Assembly: GCA_030765065.1 (NCBI GenBank)
Contig: CM060990.1
Location: forward strand, 461,612,321 to 461,676,320
Direction: 5' to 3'
Length of the DNA stretch: 64,000 nt
Source: Deroplatys truncata
Taxonomy: Eukaryota > Arthropoda > Insecta > Mantodea > Mantidae
Part shown: one piece after another, positions 59,474 to 64,000 of the stretch
Numbering within the stretch: position 1 is the stretch's first letter
How the letters are laid out: the number at the start of each line of letters is the position of its first letter
Notes under the pieces: model-generated
The model's database searches: none
Seen by the model: the letters and a program-made list of their open reading frames with translations, nothing else
What the model was told of the DNA's origin: nothing
Made by a program: the position numbers and the translations under genes

Positions 59474-60402
59474 CTCACTTTAATTTTCAACTTCCGTTTC
59501 TTATCTATCTATTTTTATTCTTCTAGTTTGTATTTTTTGTGTTCACACGACTGTATAAGGGATTGGGCCTGCAAATTCGGCAGCTTTTAATACTCTTTGT
59601 GTGATATCTATTCAGATATATAAATTGCTCTTTAAGTTTTATTGATTATTGACTATGAAAGGATCAATCTGGTATTTAAGTAGTAAAGTATTTTATGCGT
59701 TTTTATAGTATCTTTTTTGATCTGGTGGCTTTGTTCAACCATGACTTGCAGCTTATAAGCGGGCACGCGAAATTTGCTCATCTTGTAGTTTGAAAGTTAT
59801 TGCCATAGTAAGTCTAAGTATTCTATAAAAGGTGGTTACACGAAATTTAGAGATTTTACTTCCTATATGTGCAACATTTTATATCATTCAATTCAAAACT
59901 TAGGAAGTATACATTAAGTAAATAAAGAAGTGGGTCGAAAAATAGAGGTGCTTTAAGAGCACCCTATAAAATTTAACATTCCTGTGCTTCTCCGTATTTC
60001 GACTCGGAATAACATGCCCAGATAGGTTAATCTAATCTTACAAACCTCTTAGGAACTGACCGATTAAAAGGTATTTCTATCTTTTATAAGATGCCTGATT
60101 CAATTTCTCGTGTGTGCGAGTGCTTTTATTTTTTTAATAAATTACAGTAGATTGCTTCAGAGCACTAGGACTAATGTCACCACTCAAATCTTTTGGGCTT
60201 TTATTATGCTTCACGTTACATTATTTAACTAGAAGTTATGTAGAATTTGTCTTCCTCAAAAATAAATAAGAAATGACGCAAAAGAAAAAGAAGCGCACTT
60301 AATATTTTGTCCATTTTTCAAAATCACGTTGTATTTCAATTGGCATCAATTCTTCTTTACTAACACTCCTTTATTGTGAGAGGAACGATGCTGCTCCGCA
60401 GC
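59474..60402. other. Unannotated AT-rich spacer
   Basis: About 930 bp, no recognised feature. Confidence 0.4.

Positions 60403-60455
<53 letters not shown>
60403..60455. repeat. (TA)n microsatellite
   Basis: About 53 bp of uninterrupted TA, able to extrude as a cruciform. Confidence 0.97.
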
Positions 60456-60456
<1 letters not shown>

Positions 60457-63400
60457 GTGTTACTTTACTTCATTGGTAACCTTTACATTGTTTTAATCTG
60501 AGAAATAACTGTGGTATCATGCATGTGTCTCACTTGTAATGTTAATAAAAATAAGGTATTTAGTTCCTCCTCCCGAGGCGTGATCAATTTCTTAGAATAT
60601 TTTACGATGGCACTCCTAATAGCGTAGATTTCAACATTGAAGAGACCGGTATCATCTTTACTATACTCTTGACATCTGAGCATGCGCAGTGTCCCATACC
60701 TGGAAACTAAATCTGAAGCAGCCCATTGCTTTCTTCTTTCATTTTACTAGTCCATTTTAAATATTTTCTTATCGAGTGTGTGGATGTGATATTTGAAGAT
60801 TATAATTTTAGAACTTCGTTTGCATTGATGCCCACAGCTTTTTGTCTGCCTACAAAATTGGGCTTTTTATATTAATATTATTTCCTCTTCATTTTTGTTT
60901 GGCATTTCCTACATCATTTGCACATTGGTTTCCTTTACATTTTCTCGCTTTTACCTGTAATAATCATCAGCTGACTGTAAAAGAGATATGCGCTAGACAA
61001 GCTGAATAATCCACTCAAAGCATTCTCCAATATACCAGGGGAAAAGGTCAACTTTTCCATGTCTAATGGGAAAGAGTTTAACAAGTTTATTTATCTGCTA
61101 TCGGGAATAAGGAATAGTATTGTGTCTAATGTTAGAAAATATCGTGGGATTCCGTAGTGCAAATATTTCAACTTTCTAAAAGGTGTGGAACATTAATATT
61201 TACCCCCAAGTCCCACAAATCTTATGTTTCGTATTTTATATTTATATTAACCGAAGGGGAAAAAACTGGCCACGGTAGTTAAAGGTACAATGAGCTACCC
61301 TGGCTATGCTACTATTCGATCTTACTCTATAATTAATTAAGGTTTTGAAACATATGAGCCAAATTAATTATCGCTTTCTATGCCTTGTCTGGATATTAGG
61401 GCTACTGACGTGGGAAATTTATGTGGCTGAGAAGACATGTTAAAAGATTTAATTATAGCCATTTTGCAATTATTTCGAAAACGGGAAAGCTTCAATGTTC
61501 ATACCTATGTTGCTCGACTTTTACAGTGATCCGAATTAGATTCTTCCTGATCAGGCCAACATGCTCTTCTTTAGATCGTTGTTATTATTATTTAGTTCAA
61601 AAGAAAATAATAAAAATGTTATTTGAAATGTTTGTTTTAAAATAATATTTGTTTTAAACATAAATAGCATAAAATCTTCGAAACACTGTACATTTTGGGG
61701 TAATTTTAGTTGTTTGGCTTTTAGGAATGTAAATGAAAATTTTCAGAAGAACTGGATGAAAACTCCGTCATGTGAGGCATTTTGTGAGGCGGAAGTCCGG
61801 AAAAGGAATTGGCAAAAGACTAATTTTAAAATAAAAATGTTTTTAAATCAGATTGTTACCTTACTGCATATCAGGTACGCGTCCGCAATATCAAAAAATA
61901 AATTAGTTTGAAAATCACAGTTTTTGAATATTTTTTGGACGCTTAATCCAAATTCTGTTTAGAAAGCCAAAGACAAAGCAAGGTATATTTTTAAGACACA
62001 CATAGAAGAAAAGTGACCGAAGTCCTTAAAGTGGTAACTCTTTTATTTGCTTATAGTTGTGTATGTGCCTTCCAGTTGCGTGATCTGTCCTTATTTAGCA
62101 TTGATGTATTTGGCAGTGGCATTATAGAAGTCGCGGAACACGAGATAAAATGATCTTTTAGAATACCAAGAGGTTTGGTCGGTTTATATTTGAGATTTGA
62201 AAGTGTTCCTTGCTATGCAATTCTTGACCACTTCGCTCTACAATTTTAAGAGGAATACTGAAATACACAAAGAAAATATCTTGAGGTTTAATGATTGTAA
62301 AGTTCATATTCATCAGTATATTTATTAGCAGGGCCCGGAATCTGATGACGCCGTCTTTTAATAGTTGTATCACAAGCATTGCTTACGTGGATCCCAGATT
62401 ATGAAAATGCATATTTATTAGGCATTTGTTTAGAGATTTTATGCCATTTTCTATTTTTAGGGTATTTCTTTCAATTTTACGTTTTCTTTTGAAATTTTCT
62501 TGCCCTTTGCGCTTTTATTTAGCCATTTTCTTGCATCTACATTGAGTATATAAAGATCTTTATATAACTGACGTCTTACATAAGAATACATTTTCAGACA
62601 TAAAACATCTCACTATTCAACTAAAAAGTAAGAGTAACTTTGTATATACTCACGTTCTTGGAAAAAAAAGTTCTAATTTTTATGTAATAGTTATTCTGAA
62701 AAGTGTTGCTTGTAGGTGAAGTGGTGGCCGTTGTCAAGGGAGCAGGTATAATTACTCTTTTGAATTCCTGTCCCATACTAGGGATGATAGAGGTCAGTTT
62801 TCCATTTTTTGCGTTAATGAGTACCTATATATAGTCAGGCTGCTATTGTCCTTATCCTTATGCCATGTCATAAGTTGTGTAGTCCTCTTCATTCCCAAAG
62901 AATTTTGTATAATCTTAGAACTCAAAAGAGTTATTGATGTTAGTATTGTAAGACCTGTTTAAAAAAAATTTTGTTTCTTTTCTTTTCAGGTACTTCAAAC
63001 AAGAACATGGAACAAATTTACTTCTAACTAACTTTCTAAATTAACCCATTCTTATGCCTACTTTTTTTACTTGTACAGCAGTTATATCCATGTATAAATG
63101 AATTTATAGCTTTGTATACAATAATTTTAATTAATTAAACAAATCTGCGTTTTAGGTTATTTTTTGTAATTATTATCATTTTTTAAATTTTTAGTCATTT
63201 TATAGGTTCGTTTCAAAATTTGTAAGTCTAAAAAATCCGAGCCTCACTAACCTCCATTAAAATACGCCAGGCGAATCACTCGCCCCTAGCAGGTACATTA
63301 GGCATTATGTAATTATAATTAGTCTTTATTTCAAATTTTTGGCTCAGGTGATAAACTATTAAATGGGGAAAAAAGCAATGGTTTGTTATGGCAAGTGATT

Positions 63401-63940
63401 TGAAGCGGTATTATTCTAGTTTATCTCCTTAGGTGACAATCCATTCGACCATGTGAACGCATCACAAGAAGCTCAAAGCGGATTATTTGTATATTATCCT
63501 GCTTTCGGATCTTAAGCCATCCTATTCCTTTTAATGCCTTCTGCGGTTTATTTGCATTTGTAAAATATTTAATAACATATGCTGGTTAGGTTCATAAACT
63601 AATAACCACCTTACAAGACAATTGTAGATGTTTCTTTTTCCTTTCTTTTCTTTTTTCCACAAATATTCTCAGGTAAGGCAATGCTGCGGTTTGCATAGTT
63701 AGCGAAACATAGGGGCAGAGGATTCAACTGTTATATTTACACTAATACCGTTTTGATTTCTTGACCTTGTGGAGCATATTTAATATGTTGTCAAAACAAT
63801 AAATTAAATAATTACATTTAGAACCACTTAGGACCTTGCAATGACAATTTGTACTAAGGTTAGCATTCGCAGGGCTGTGTGCAATTTACAACGCATATAA
63901 TTCATTGTATTAGAGACTACTTACTTAAGATATTGCTAAG
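60456..63940. other. Unannotated AT-rich spacer
   Basis: About 3.5 kb. Frames at 60483-60683, 61714-61911 and 62158-62379 are short and lack recognised domains. No transposon ends were recognised. Confidence 0.45.
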
Positions 63941-63983
63941 AACACACACAGACACACACACACACATACACAAACACACACAG
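63941..63983. repeat. (CA)n microsatellite
   Basis: Imperfect CA run with GACA and TACA/CAAA interruptions close to the window end. Confidence 0.93.
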
Positions 63984-64000
63984 GCGATTGCACACATCGC

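Noticed and set aside
59179..59490. 103-codon minus-strand frame, with relatives at 5503-5778 and 43182-43568
   Set aside because: The three frames resemble each other only because they are antisense readings of the family A SINE. The copies differ by indels that break the frame.
1..64000. CRISPR arrays, operons, bacterial ribosome-binding sites or terminators
   Set aside because: No regularly spaced identical repeats with unique spacers and no dense coding. Sequence character is that of a repeat-rich animal genome.

Overview
The window looks like intergenic DNA from a large, AT-rich animal genome. It is most consistent with an insect, possibly a cockroach, termite or other polyneopteran. 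This is an inference from repeat content: several degraded Tc1/mariner-type transposases, 5'-truncated non-LTR retrotransposons, a gypsy-type element with a tRNA-Trp-like primer site, and at least four families of tRNA-headed SINEs. I find no intact host protein gene, no intact tRNA or rRNA gene, no CRISPR array and nothing bacterial. Nearly all longer open frames are shadows of microsatellites or SINEs.

Layout. 1-5.4 kb: a DUF4817-type transposase scrap, a small hAT-like element (1676-1858) and a SINE followed by a nearly full-length but dead mariner (4085-5366). 5.5-8.2 kb: a SINE of family A, a Harbinger-type DDE transposase scrap (7249-7503) and, on the minus strand, a broken two-exon SWIM zinc-finger coding fragment (7653-8215). 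This last is the best candidate for non-selfish coding ancestry. 8.2-16.7 kb: AT-rich spacer, microsatellites, a family D SINE, and a family B SINE whose 3' end was hit by a hAT-like element. 17.2-18.35 kb: a long imperfect inverted repeat with arms of about 540-560 bp and a loop of about 54 bp, the most unusual structure here. 19.16-19.33 kb: a hAT-type MITE with a perfect 8-bp target duplication. 20.45-21.5 kb: an antisense LINE remnant. 22.7-25.4 kb: two family B SINEs in inverted orientation. 28.4-29.9 kb: three tRNA-headed SINE pieces.

31.3-34.2 kb: a 5'-truncated LINE carrying the end of the endonuclease, the RT (catalytic YADD changed to YAND) and the C-terminus. 36.6-36.9 kb: a family C SINE with a perfect 12-bp target duplication. 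37.4-40.1 kb: a gypsy-type LTR element that stops abruptly inside RT and is followed by a 61-bp repeat of its own gag start. 42.8-45.1 kb: microsatellites, including about 600 bp of TATG-type repeat, and a second family A SINE. 48.3-49.0 kb and 56.2-57.0 kb: two internally shortened Tc1/mariner-type elements. 58.7-59.5 kb: a possible LINE tail and a third family A SINE. The remaining stretches hold only AT-rich spacer and short microsatellites.

Nothing here works together as a pathway or operon. The elements record successive insertion and decay. Family names and the organism guess rest on motif recognition by eye; no database search was run.
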